A DNA stretch of 64,000 nt, taken from assembly GCF_900105905.1 (NCBI RefSeq), contig NZ_FNSV01000005.1:5580001-5644000 (forward strand). Reading direction: 5' to 3'. The position numbers and the translations under genes are program-made. The notes under the pieces are model-generated. The model was not told the origin of the DNA. It did no database searches and was given only the letters and a program-made list of their open reading frames with translations. Positions 16,358-24,379 of the stretch are shown one piece after another; the first letter of the stretch is position 1; each line of letters begins with the position of its first letter. This DNA comes from Rhodococcus koreensis (GTDB taxonomy: Bacteria; Actinomycetota; Actinomycetes; Mycobacteriales; Mycobacteriaceae).

Positions 16358-17074
16358 ATGTCCGACTCCGTGGTTACGCCCCCGAAATGGGGATCGACCG
16401 AAATGCTCCCATTGCCGGGCCGCTTCAACACCGCTGTGCGGTCGTTGGCGGCACAACGCTTCGCCGCCACCGGCGAGCGGTGGAAAGACAGCGTGTTCGA
16501 ACGTGAGTTCGAGATCTTTTCGGTGGAGGATGCGCGAGCGATCGAACAGGAGGCCCTGGATTCCGGGTACCGGTTCGAGTACTCCGCGACGGTCTCGCTC
16601 GAATCCGAGCCGCACAAGTACAAGCGAACCGACCGAGAGGCGCGGGAGTTCTCGGAAGACCGGGACTCGGACGGTCGCCGTCACGTGGGTATCGGCGACA
16701 ACGTGATCAAGAAGTCCCAGACGGTCATCGGACCGGTCGCGTTGATCTCCGCCGTCGAGCAGGTCATGGAATTCCTCACCGACGGCATCCCGCCCGGCAC
16801 GATCGCCGTGATCGACGACTCGGGCGGCACCTTGACCGCACCGATCATCGAAGGGTTCGCCGGCGTCATCTGCCTCGGCGGCACCGTGCGCTCGCACCTG
16901 GGCATCCTCGCCCGGGAGTACGACGTCCCCACGCTGATGAACTGCAAGATCAACGACCTGAAGAACGGCGACCTGGTCGAACTCGAAGTGACCGCGGCGC
17001 CCCCGGCAGCGGATGCATACGAGACGGGTGACACCGGGCATGCCCGGATCTGGCTGATCGAAAGCGAGAGCTGA
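16358..17074 (+). CDS. swivel phosphohistidine protein with N-terminal extension (copy 3)
   Basis: A 238-residue protein. The C-terminal half (~120-215) is a swivel domain: PPGTIAVIDDSGGTLTAPII, then GGTVRSHLGILAREYDVPTLM with His180 as the phosphohistidine candidate. The N-terminal ~110 residues are an extra domain absent from the other two copies (for example FEREFEIFSVEDARAIEQEALDSG and charged KYKRTDREAREFSEDRD) and unrecognised. It could dock to the ATP-grasp partner. ATG 16358 follows an AGGTGA-type ribosome binding site. It is the first gene of the long operon and lies 4 bases before the paralogue-3 gene. Confidence 0.85.
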   Translation: MSDSVVTPPKWGSTEMLPLPGRFNTAVRSLAAQRFAATGERWKDSVFEREFEIFSVEDARAIEQEALDSGYRFEYSATVSLESEPHKYKRTDREAREFSEDRDSDGRRHVGIGDNVIKKSQTVIGPVALISAVEQVMEFLTDGIPPGTIAVIDDSGGTLTAPIIEGFAGVICLGGTVRSHLGILAREYDVPTLMNCKINDLKNGDLVELEVTAAPPAADAYETGDTGHARIWLIESES

Positions 17075-17078
17075 GACC

Positions 17079-18656
17079 ATGGCGAATCTGAACTACCGGA
17101 CCCTGCTGGAGACCAACAACTACCTCCGGAGTCTGTCCGACACCACCTACTGGCTGTGCATCACGCGGACGGTGCAGGAGTCGAAGCTGTTCCCGATGAA
17201 CCCGTACATGCTGGTGAGCTATCTCAACAGCTTCTACCGGTTGCCGACCCTGCTGCGCGAGATCGACGCGGCGACGCCGGCGGAGGAACTCGGAGACCGT
17301 GCCCGCGAGGTCAGTCTGAAGGTGGACACGGTCAACGCGGCGTGGGGCATGCCCGCGTTCTACCTCATCGGCCGGGAAATGCTGATGAACTGGGGCCTGC
17401 TGCGGCCGACCGACGCGGTCGACGACGTCGTCGACGTGCTCGATTTCTCCCGGCGGTTCAATCTGGCGTACCACCGCAACGACGGACACCTGACGAACAA
17501 GGAATTCGGCGACCGCAGCCAGTTCCTGCCCGAACGAACCCTGCAGGTCTTCGAGTCCGACCTGCACGGTGTGGTGCCCGGTGACCGGCTGCACACCGCC
17601 GCAACCAAACTCGTCGCCCAACTGTCCCAGTACGCGTTCCTCGCGCACTGCGAGTGCCGCATCGGTCTGCACAACAGCGGCCCCTACGACTTCGGCAACA
17701 ACCGGCAGATGATCATGCGGGACTTCTTCGACCTCACCGAAGGCGATTACCCGTGGCTCGACGGCATCGCGACCCAATTGCCGTTCAACAATCTCACGAT
17801 CCCGATCGTCTTCAAGGGCACCAACTTCCACCTGATGGACGACTGGGCGTCCTTCGAGGCCGAACCCGGATACAACGCCGCCAACATCGAAGCGGTCGGA
17901 ATGTACACCTCGGATGCGTTGACCGACGGATACATTCCGGTCGGCATGGACAACGCCGACAGACTGGCCGACACCATGGAGCAGTACCGGGAGATCCTCA
18001 ACGAGGCGACCACCGACCTGTGGAAGCGGATCGCGACCTGGTCACGCGAGCAGATGATCGACGCCGGCGCCCTGGTCTACTCCTCGGTCGGCAAGGACTT
18101 CGCTCATCTCGCCGGAACCTACCGGCAGGACGACTGGTTCCAGGTCGACGAACGAGTGCAGCGGTTCAAGCCTCTGCTCAACGACGAATACGGACGCGAC
18201 AACCTCGGCGAGATGGTGGGCCTGCTGGGATTGCCCCACCAGACGAGCAACGAGTACACGATGGCCCGCTACTCCGACCTGAACCGCAACATGCTCACCG
18301 GCATCCCCTACTCGGTGCTCACCGATGACGACTACGCACCGACCGCAGGTGACCGGTTCACCGGCTCGTCGAGCCTGCCCGGCAAGACCGGCTTGTGGGC
18401 CACCAGCGCCGGACGCATCGACATCGACGACTACAACACGCGCGCACAGGGATTCACTCCCGCCGTGCTCGACGGCGGCAACCGCTACCTCGACGAGGAA
18501 TGGGTGAAGTGGAACCACGGGACCCCGCAGGCGGACGAGTTGTATCGCCTCGCGCAGCGAGGCTCACGGAACATCGAGGGCCGCGGATCCGGGCTGCGTC
18601 GGGCCGACCTGCCCGCCACGGACGAGACGAAGGGGTCTGGCGATGCAGATCGGTGA
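17079..18656 (+). CDS. unknown family, swivel-partner protein (paralogue 3)
   Basis: A 525-residue soluble protein of the same unrecognised family as 11367 and the C-terminal part of 12567, with a longer C-terminus. Shared blocks are VQESKLFPMNPYMLVSYL, ATPAEELG, LIGREMLMNWG, CECRIGLHNSGPY (~residues 192-204) and DYPWLDGIATQLPF. The last ~110 residues (after TSNEYTMARYSDLNRN) are unique to this copy. It follows the swivel gene by 4 bases, the same gene order as at 10993/11367, and overlaps the acyl-CoA ligase gene by 14 bases. I propose a substrate-binding phosphoacceptor subunit of a split dikinase; this rests on synteny and the fusion at 12567, not on recognised homology. Confidence 0.8.
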   Translation: MANLNYRTLLETNNYLRSLSDTTYWLCITRTVQESKLFPMNPYMLVSYLNSFYRLPTLLREIDAATPAEELGDRAREVSLKVDTVNAAWGMPAFYLIGREMLMNWGLLRPTDAVDDVVDVLDFSRRFNLAYHRNDGHLTNKEFGDRSQFLPERTLQVFESDLHGVVPGDRLHTAATKLVAQLSQYAFLAHCECRIGLHNSGPYDFGNNRQMIMRDFFDLTEGDYPWLDGIATQLPFNNLTIPIVFKGTNFHLMDDWASFEAEPGYNAANIEAVGMYTSDALTDGYIPVGMDNADRLADTMEQYREILNEATTDLWKRIATWSREQMIDAGALVYSSVGKDFAHLAGTYRQDDWFQVDERVQRFKPLLNDEYGRDNLGEMVGLLGLPHQTSNEYTMARYSDLNRNMLTGIPYSVLTDDDYAPTAGDRFTGSSSLPGKTGLWATSAGRIDIDDYNTRAQGFTPAVLDGGNRYLDEEWVKWNHGTPQADELYRLAQRGSRNIEGRGSGLRRADLPATDETKGSGDADR

Positions 18657-20112
18657 CCTGATCCGCCGCGCCGGGCGGCAGTACGGTGCCGCGCCCGCGC
18701 TGATCGACGGCGACCGAGTGGTCAGCTTTGCCGAGTTCGACGAACTCACCGACCGGCTCGGCCACGCACTGCTGGCCCGCGGCCTCGATGCCGGTGACCG
18801 TGTCGCGGTGCTCATGCCGAACGGGATCGACGGCGTCGTCGTCTATTACGCGCTCGCGAAGGCCGGGCTGGTCCGGGTCCCGCTCAACGTGCGCGAGACG
18901 GCCCACGAGCACGCCTACAAGGTCGAGGATTCACAGGCGCGAGCCCTGGTCTACGCAGGGGATCCCCCTGCCCGGGTCGAGTTGATGATCACCGCCGACG
19001 AGCTGCCCGGACTCGTCGCCGGCGCGCCCGACGGCCCGTGTGACGTCCGGCGCGACCAGGACGAACCGCTGCGGTTGGCCTACACCGGCGGCACGACCGG
19101 CAAGCCCAAGGCGGTGGTCCTCACCACGCGCAGCGAGCTTGCCGAGGTGGCGAATTTCCTGGTCGACCTGCTGCCCAACCTGCGACCGGACTCGGTGATG
19201 CTGCACGCCGCCCCGATCACCCACGGCAGCGGCGCGTTCTTCCTGCCGCACCTGGTCAAGGGCGCCCCGAACGTCATCGTGTCGAAGTTCTCGCCCGGCG
19301 CCTTCCTCGAGGCCGCGCAGAAGTATCGGGCCACGTCGACGTTCATGGTGCCGACGATGATCGCGATGCTGCTCGAGGATCCCGCCACGGCAACAGCGGA
19401 TCTCGCCCTCGAGCGCTTGTGCTACGGCGGAGCCCCGATCGCGACCAGTGTGCTCCAACGCGGAATCGACATCCTCGGACCGGTTTTCGCGCAGCTCTAC
19501 GGTCAGGCGGAGGCGCCGCTGGCGATCACCTGCCTGCAGCCGTGGGAGCACACACCGGAACGGCTGACCTCCGCCGGTAAGCCCTACACCTTCGTCGAGG
19601 TGCAGGTCCGGGCCGCCGACGGCACGGTCCTCGGACCGGACGAGGTCGGGGAGGTCCTGACCCGGGGGCCGCACACGATGAGCCGGTACTGGCGTCGCCC
19701 GGACGTCACCGCCGAGACGATCGAACCGGACGGCTGGTTGCACACCGGCGACATCGGACGCTGGGACGACGACGGATACCTGCACCTGCTCGACCGCAGG
19801 CACGACGTCATCATCTCGGGCGGGTTCAACGTCTATCCCCGCGAGGTCGAAGACGCCCTGCTGACACACCCCGCCGTCGTCGAGGCCGCGGTGGTCGGCC
19901 TGCCCGACGAGAAGTGGGGCGAACGGGTCGCCGCCGCCGTCGTCACCCGCTCCACCGCCGAGCCCGCCGAGATCCTCGAGTTCTGCGCCGATCGACTCGC
20001 CGGTTTCAAACGACCTCGCTCCCTGGAGATCTGGCCGAACATCCCCACCAGTCCGGTCGGGAAATCCCTGCGCCGCGAAGTGCGTGACCGCATGGTCGCC
20101 GCGCAGGCGTGA
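18643..20112 (+). CDS. AMP-forming acyl-CoA synthetase
   Basis: A 489-residue ANL-superfamily ligase: acid + ATP + CoA gives acyl-CoA + AMP + PPi. Motifs are complete: P-loop-like YTGGTTGKPK, LYGQAE, DGWLHTGDIGRWDDDGYL, the hinge RRHDVIISGGFNVYPREVE and the C-terminal catalytic Lys in PTSPVGKSLRRE. It is slightly short for the family (500-560), because the N-terminal domain is compact. It overlaps the unknown gene upstream by 14 bases and the next open frame starts at its stop, so it belongs to the operon. In the proposed pathway it would activate the carboxylated product so the thiolase downstream can cleave it; it could instead activate the starting acid. Confidence 0.93.
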   Translation: MQIGDLIRRAGRQYGAAPALIDGDRVVSFAEFDELTDRLGHALLARGLDAGDRVAVLMPNGIDGVVVYYALAKAGLVRVPLNVRETAHEHAYKVEDSQARALVYAGDPPARVELMITADELPGLVAGAPDGPCDVRRDQDEPLRLAYTGGTTGKPKAVVLTTRSELAEVANFLVDLLPNLRPDSVMLHAAPITHGSGAFFLPHLVKGAPNVIVSKFSPGAFLEAAQKYRATSTFMVPTMIAMLLEDPATATADLALERLCYGGAPIATSVLQRGIDILGPVFAQLYGQAEAPLAITCLQPWEHTPERLTSAGKPYTFVEVQVRAADGTVLGPDEVGEVLTRGPHTMSRYWRRPDVTAETIEPDGWLHTGDIGRWDDDGYLHLLDRRHDVIISGGFNVYPREVEDALLTHPAVVEAAVVGLPDEKWGERVAAAVVTRSTAEPAEILEFCADRLAGFKRPRSLEIWPNIPTSPVGKSLRREVRDRMVAAQA

Positions 20113-20135
20113 CCCCGACACCGAAAGGACCCATC

Positions 20136-20744
20136 ATGCTCGACCCCAACGAACTCACCGTTCACACCCTGACCCTGCGTCAGCTCGGATCCGCCGAGCA
20201 ACTCGCCGAGATCAACGCCCTCCCGATCGCCGACGTCGAGGCGGCGCTGGAGAAGGCCGTCGCGGATGGCGCGGTGATGGCCGCACGCGGCAACTTCATG
20301 ATCACCCCGGCCGGCCGCGAATTCCTCGACGACGTGTACGCCCGCGCCTTCGCCGGTCTGCGCGCGGACCCGGCCGTCACCGACGCGATGGACTCCTTCG
20401 AGACCGGCGTCAACAAGCAGGTCCTCACCCTGACCACCGATTGGCAGACCATCGAGGTCGACGGCGCCCGCGTCAGCAACGATCACGCCGACGCCGACTA
20501 CGACGCCAAGATCGTCGAGAAGCTCGGCCGCGTGCACGAGAAGACCCAGAAGGTCCTGCAGCCCCTGGCCCAGCAGAACCCGCTGGTCGATCGATTCCTC
20601 GACCGGATCGGCGCGGCGCTGATCCGCGCAGAGGGCGGCGAGACCGACTACGTCAGCGGCGTCCGCGTCGACTCCGTCCACACCGTGTGGTTCCAGATGC
20701 ACGAACACATCCTCCGCCTCACCGGACGGGAGCGCCCCGAATGA
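20136..20744 (+). CDS. PpdK-associated small protein (Rv1126c-like?)
   Basis: A 202-residue protein. The N-terminal ~70 residues look like a winged helix (LTLRQLGSAEQLAEINALP, VEAALEKAVADGAVMAARGNFMITPAGREFLDDVY), the rest is helical (FLDRIGAALIRAEGG, VWFQMHEHILRLTGRERPE). The ATG at 20136 has GAAAGGA 8 bases upstream and is preferred over GTG 20109. It overlaps the PPDK-like gene by 4 bases. From memory, M. tuberculosis has the same pairing (Rv1126c next to the short ppdK Rv1127c); I could not compare sequences. A role in binding or regulating the short PpdK is likely; DNA binding is possible but less so given the coupling. Confidence 0.7.
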   Translation: MLDPNELTVHTLTLRQLGSAEQLAEINALPIADVEAALEKAVADGAVMAARGNFMITPAGREFLDDVYARAFAGLRADPAVTDAMDSFETGVNKQVLTLTTDWQTIEVDGARVSNDHADADYDAKIVEKLGRVHEKTQKVLQPLAQQNPLVDRFLDRIGAALIRAEGGETDYVSGVRVDSVHTVWFQMHEHILRLTGRERPE

Positions 20745-22480
20745 GCACCGCAACGGGACTTCGCTGGCTCGTCGTCCCCGACGAGAACGCCGCCGAGCCG
20801 AGCCGCGATCTGGTCGGCGGGAAGGCATGGAGCCTGTGGCGGATGCGGTCACTGGGCCTGCGGGTGCCACCGGCGTTCGTTGTCACCACCGCGGCCTGCG
20901 AGGCTTACTTCGCCGACGGCGGCCTGCCCGAGGGCCTGGCCGACGAACTGATCACCGGAATCCGGTTGCTGGAGAAGCAACTCGGCCGCACGTTCGGCGG
21001 CACCGAACGCCCGCTGCTGGTGTCGGTGCGCTCCGGCGCCGCGATCAGCATGCCCGGCATGATGGACACCATCCTCGACCTCGGCTGCAACGACGAGGTC
21101 GAGGCAGCCCTGGCCGCCGAAAGCGGCGACCGCGACTTCGCCGCCGAGGTGCATCGCCGCTTCACCGGCTTCTACGGCCGTCTCGTCCTCGGCTGCACCG
21201 AGGAACTCGAAGATCTGCCCGATACCGCGTCGGTCCGGGCGGCGATCTCCTCCGATATCGGTGACACCGTGCCGGCCGACCCGTGGGAGCAGCTACGCGC
21301 CGCGGTGGCCGCGGTGTTCGCATCGAGTCGATCTCGGCGTGCCCTCGCCTACCGCAAGCACTACGGCATCCCGGACGATCTCGGCACCGCGGTCACCGTG
21401 CAGGCGATGGTGTTCGGCAACCTCGACGACGACTCCGGCACCGGGGTGCTGTTCACCCGTAACCCGGTGGACGGCTCCCGCGAACCGTACGGCGAATATC
21501 TGCAGCGCGGGCAGGGCGAGGACGTCGTGTCCGGCCGGGTCACCCCGAAACCCCTGACCGACCTGGAGGAGCGCTGGCCGGCCGTGCACGCCGAATTGCT
21601 CGACGCCGCCGAGCAACTCGACCGGGAGGGACGCGACGCGCAGGACGTCGAGTTCACCGTGCAGAGTGGCGAGCTGTTCCTGCTGCAGTCCCGGCCGGCG
21701 AAGCGCACCGCCCGCGCCGCCGTGCGGATCGCCGTCGAACTCGTCGACGAGGGTGTTCTCGAACCGGGCGAGGCCCTGTCCCGGGTCACCGCAGAGCAGA
21801 TCCGCACGCTGCTGCGCCCGGAGATCGCACCTGGTGCCGCCGACACCGCAGAGGTACTGGTGACCGGGGTGGCCGCCAGCCCGGGTGTCGCCACAGGTGT
21901 CGTCGTGGACACTCCCGAAGCGGCACAGGCGAACCCGGGAAGCATCCTGGTCCGCAAATCGACCAGCCCCGACGACGTTCACGGCATGATCGCGGCCGCC
22001 GCGGTGGTCACCGAGCAGGGCGGCGCAACCTCACACGCCGCCGTCGTCAGCCGCGCCCTCGACACCCCCTGTGTCGTCGGCTGCGGCACCGACACCGTGG
22101 CAAGCCTGGTCGGCCGCACCGTCACGGTGGACGCGACCACCGGCCGGGTCTACGCCGGCGAACTGCCGACCTCGGCGGTCGACGAGAGCGAGGACGAGGA
22201 TCTGCGCCGCCTCACCGAGTGGGCGAGCAGTGCCACCTCTTTGCGAGTGGGTCCCGACGTGGCGGCGGAGCCGGTGTTCGATGCCGACTCCCTTGCAGCC
22301 GAAGAGATCGGTGAGCACATACCCGACATCCCACCCGGAACCAAAACCGTTTGTGGAGCGGTGTTCTGCGCTCCGGACGGAGTCCGGGCAGCCCTCGACG
22401 CCGGGGTCGAAGCGGTTGTCACCACCCATCGGCTGCCGGTGCTTCTTGCAGCCATCGCACACCAGAGGAGCACGTCATGA
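20741..22480 (+). CDS. ppdK: short PPDK-like dikinase: ATP-grasp + phosphohistidine domain, no PEP barrel
   Basis: A 579-residue homologue of pyruvate phosphate dikinase. The ATP-grasp part is intact: GGKAWSLWRMRSLGLRVPP, VSVRSGAAISMPGMMDTILD, VTVQAMVFGNLDDDSGTGVL and FTVQSGELFLLQSRPAKRTA. The swivel follows at residues ~370-465 with GGATSHAAVVSRAL, His432 being the phosphohistidine. PPDK proper is ~880 residues; the C-terminal PEP/pyruvate TIM barrel is absent and replaced by ~100 residues I cannot assign (VCGAVFCAPDGVRAALDAG). So it can make phospho-His from ATP but has no pyruvate site. It probably donates to another acceptor, or phosphorylates the stand-alone swivels encoded at 10993, 12567 and 16358. 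Overlaps of 4 bases exist on both sides. Confidence 0.9.
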   Translation: MSTATGLRWLVVPDENAAEPSRDLVGGKAWSLWRMRSLGLRVPPAFVVTTAACEAYFADGGLPEGLADELITGIRLLEKQLGRTFGGTERPLLVSVRSGAAISMPGMMDTILDLGCNDEVEAALAAESGDRDFAAEVHRRFTGFYGRLVLGCTEELEDLPDTASVRAAISSDIGDTVPADPWEQLRAAVAAVFASSRSRRALAYRKHYGIPDDLGTAVTVQAMVFGNLDDDSGTGVLFTRNPVDGSREPYGEYLQRGQGEDVVSGRVTPKPLTDLEERWPAVHAELLDAAEQLDREGRDAQDVEFTVQSGELFLLQSRPAKRTARAAVRIAVELVDEGVLEPGEALSRVTAEQIRTLLRPEIAPGAADTAEVLVTGVAASPGVATGVVVDTPEAAQANPGSILVRKSTSPDDVHGMIAAAAVVTEQGGATSHAAVVSRALDTPCVVGCGTDTVASLVGRTVTVDATTGRVYAGELPTSAVDESEDEDLRRLTEWASSATSLRVGPDVAAEPVFDADSLAAEEIGEHIPDIPPGTKTVCGAVFCAPDGVRAALDAGVEAVVTTHRLPVLLAAIAHQRSTS

Positions 22481-22977
22481 CCACGGCGGATCGTGTGACC
22501 CATCGCGAGGTGCAGGAGATTCTCCGTACCTTCCAAGAGTCGGGATGGGCTTCGATGACCCTCGAACTCGACGGTATTCGCGTCACCGTCGGCAAGGACG
22601 GCCCGCCGGCACCGGCTTCGACCGCTGTGGCTCCATCCGCGCCGGCTCCTGCCCCTGCCCCTGCCCCTGTGGCAGCGTCGTCTGCGCCCGCGCCCGCCCC
22701 GGCGGCGCCGCCGGCCGTCGACACCACCGGCTGCATCGAAGTGCGAGCCCAGACCGTCGGCGCCTTCTGGGTGGCCCCCGGCCCCGGCGAGCCGCCGTTC
22801 GTCCAGGTCGGGCAGACCGTCGAGGCAGGGCAGCAGATCGCCATCGTCGAGGTCATGAAGTTGATGAACCCGGTGGTCACTCCACAAGGCGGAGAGATCG
22901 TGCAGATCTGCGCCACCAACGCGGACCTGGTCGAATTCGACCAGCCGCTGTTCCTGATCAGGCCGACCGATGGCTAG
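22477..22977 (+). CDS. biotin carboxyl carrier protein
   Basis: A 166-residue BCCP. An N-terminal ~45-residue part (EVQEILRTFQESGWASMTLELDGIRVTVGKDG) matches the AccB N-terminus, then a Pro/Ala linker (residues ~47-82), then the biotinyl domain with the biotin Lys128 in VEVMKLMNPV. The acceptor carries carboxybiotin between the biotin carboxylase and the carboxyltransferase encoded next. The start ATG overlaps the dikinase stop (ATGA), and the end overlaps the biotin carboxylase start by 8 bases. The AccB-like (acetyl-CoA carboxylase) N-terminus is unusual beside a pyruvate-carboxylase-type carboxyltransferase. Confidence 0.93.
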   Translation: MTTADRVTHREVQEILRTFQESGWASMTLELDGIRVTVGKDGPPAPASTAVAPSAPAPAPAPAPVAASSAPAPAPAAPPAVDTTGCIEVRAQTVGAFWVAPGPGEPPFVQVGQTVEAGQQIAIVEVMKLMNPVVTPQGGEIVQICATNADLVEFDQPLFLIRPTDG

Positions 22978-24379
22978 CCCGTCGACCCTGTCCACCGAAT
23001 CACCGCACCGCACGCCACTCCGGCGGGTCCTGGTCGCCAACCGCGGGGAGATCGCGGTCCGCGTGATCAAGGCCTGCCGGGCCCTCGGCATCGAAACGGT
23101 AACCGTGACCTCGACCGTGGATCGCGACGGGCTCGCCGCCCGGATGGCCGACCGCGCCGTGTGCATCGGCCCCGCCCCGGCATCGCAGAGCTACCTGGCG
23201 ATCCCCGCGGTGCTCAGCGCCGCCCTCGGCGCCGGGTGCGACGCCGTCCATCCCGGCTACGGGTTCCTGTCGGAAAACCCGGAATTCGCCGCCGCCTGCG
23301 TCGCCCAGGGACTCACTTTCGTCGGACCGCGGCCGGAAGCGGTCGCGCAGGCCGGCGACAAGGCCCGCGCCCGTGAACTCGCCCGCTCGGCCGGCATCCC
23401 GGTGCTGTCGGGATCGCCGGTGGTCGACTCCACCGAGGCCGCGGTCGCCGCGGCCACCGAGCTCGGCTATCCCGTCCTGGTCAAGGCCGCCGCCGGCGGC
23501 GGCGGCCGGGGAATGTCAGTGGTCGAGAACGAATCCGAGCTGAGGGCCCGCTGGTCGTCGGCTGCGGCCGAGGCCCAATCGGCGTTCGGCGACGGACGAC
23601 TGTACGTCGAGCGATTCATCCGCAACGCCCGCCACATCGAGGTCCAGGTGCTCGGGGACAAACACGGCAACGTCATCCACCTCGGCGAACGCGACTGCAC
23701 CCTGCAACGGCGTCACCAGAAGGTCGTCGAGGAATCGCCTGCTCCCAATCTGCCCGAGAAGATTCGTCAGGACATCCGACGCAGCGGGGTTCTGTTCGCC
23801 GAGGCGCTCGGGCTCGACAGCGCCGGAACCGTCGAATTCATCTACGACGCAGACTCCCACGAGTTCGCGTTCCTCGAGTTCAACGCCCGAATCCAGGTCG
23901 AACACCCGGTGACCGAGATGGTCACCGGCGTGGACCTCGTCGCCGAGCAGCTGCGCTCGGCGGCCGGCGAACCGCTCCGGTTCACCCAGGACGACATCGA
24001 CCTGACCGGACACGCCATCGAAGTCCGCATCACTACCGAAGACCCGGCCCGCGGCTTCATCCCCAACCCCGGGACGGTGCACACCTGGGAACCGCCGGAG
24101 GGCGAGGGCATCCGCGTCGACAGCCACTGCGAACCTGGTTACGTCGTCACCCCCTACTACGACTCCCTGCTCGCCAAGATCGTGGCACACGGCCCCGACC
24201 GGGACGTCGCCGCGGACCGGATGGTCGCCGCCCTGGGCCGACTGGGGGTGACCGGAGTTCCCACCACCGCGGATTTCGCGCGGGTGGCTCTGGACCATGC
24301 GGACTTTCGCGCCGGCACCGTCACCACCGACTGGATTGCCTCTCGGGGCCTCCCCGACTACTTGGAGAAGATCTCATGA
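22970..24379 (+). CDS. biotin carboxylase subunit
   Basis: A 469-residue AccC-type enzyme that uses ATP and bicarbonate to carboxylate biotin on the BCCP. Motifs: RRVLVANRGEIAVRVIKACR, HPGYGFLSENPEFA, the Gly-rich loop KAAAGGGGRGMSVV, HLGERDCTLQRRHQKVVEE, and the catalytic EFNARIQVEHPVTEMVTG. The length is normal for a stand-alone subunit (~450). The ATG at 22970 overlaps the BCCP stop by 8 bases, and it ends overlapping the carboxyltransferase by 4 bases. A conventional, apparently active enzyme. Confidence 0.95.
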   Translation: MASPSTLSTESPHRTPLRRVLVANRGEIAVRVIKACRALGIETVTVTSTVDRDGLAARMADRAVCIGPAPASQSYLAIPAVLSAALGAGCDAVHPGYGFLSENPEFAAACVAQGLTFVGPRPEAVAQAGDKARARELARSAGIPVLSGSPVVDSTEAAVAAATELGYPVLVKAAAGGGGRGMSVVENESELRARWSSAAAEAQSAFGDGRLYVERFIRNARHIEVQVLGDKHGNVIHLGERDCTLQRRHQKVVEESPAPNLPEKIRQDIRRSGVLFAEALGLDSAGTVEFIYDADSHEFAFLEFNARIQVEHPVTEMVTGVDLVAEQLRSAAGEPLRFTQDDIDLTGHAIEVRITTEDPARGFIPNPGTVHTWEPPEGEGIRVDSHCEPGYVVTPYYDSLLAKIVAHGPDRDVAADRMVAALGRLGVTGVPTTADFARVALDHADFRAGTVTTDWIASRGLPDYLEKIS

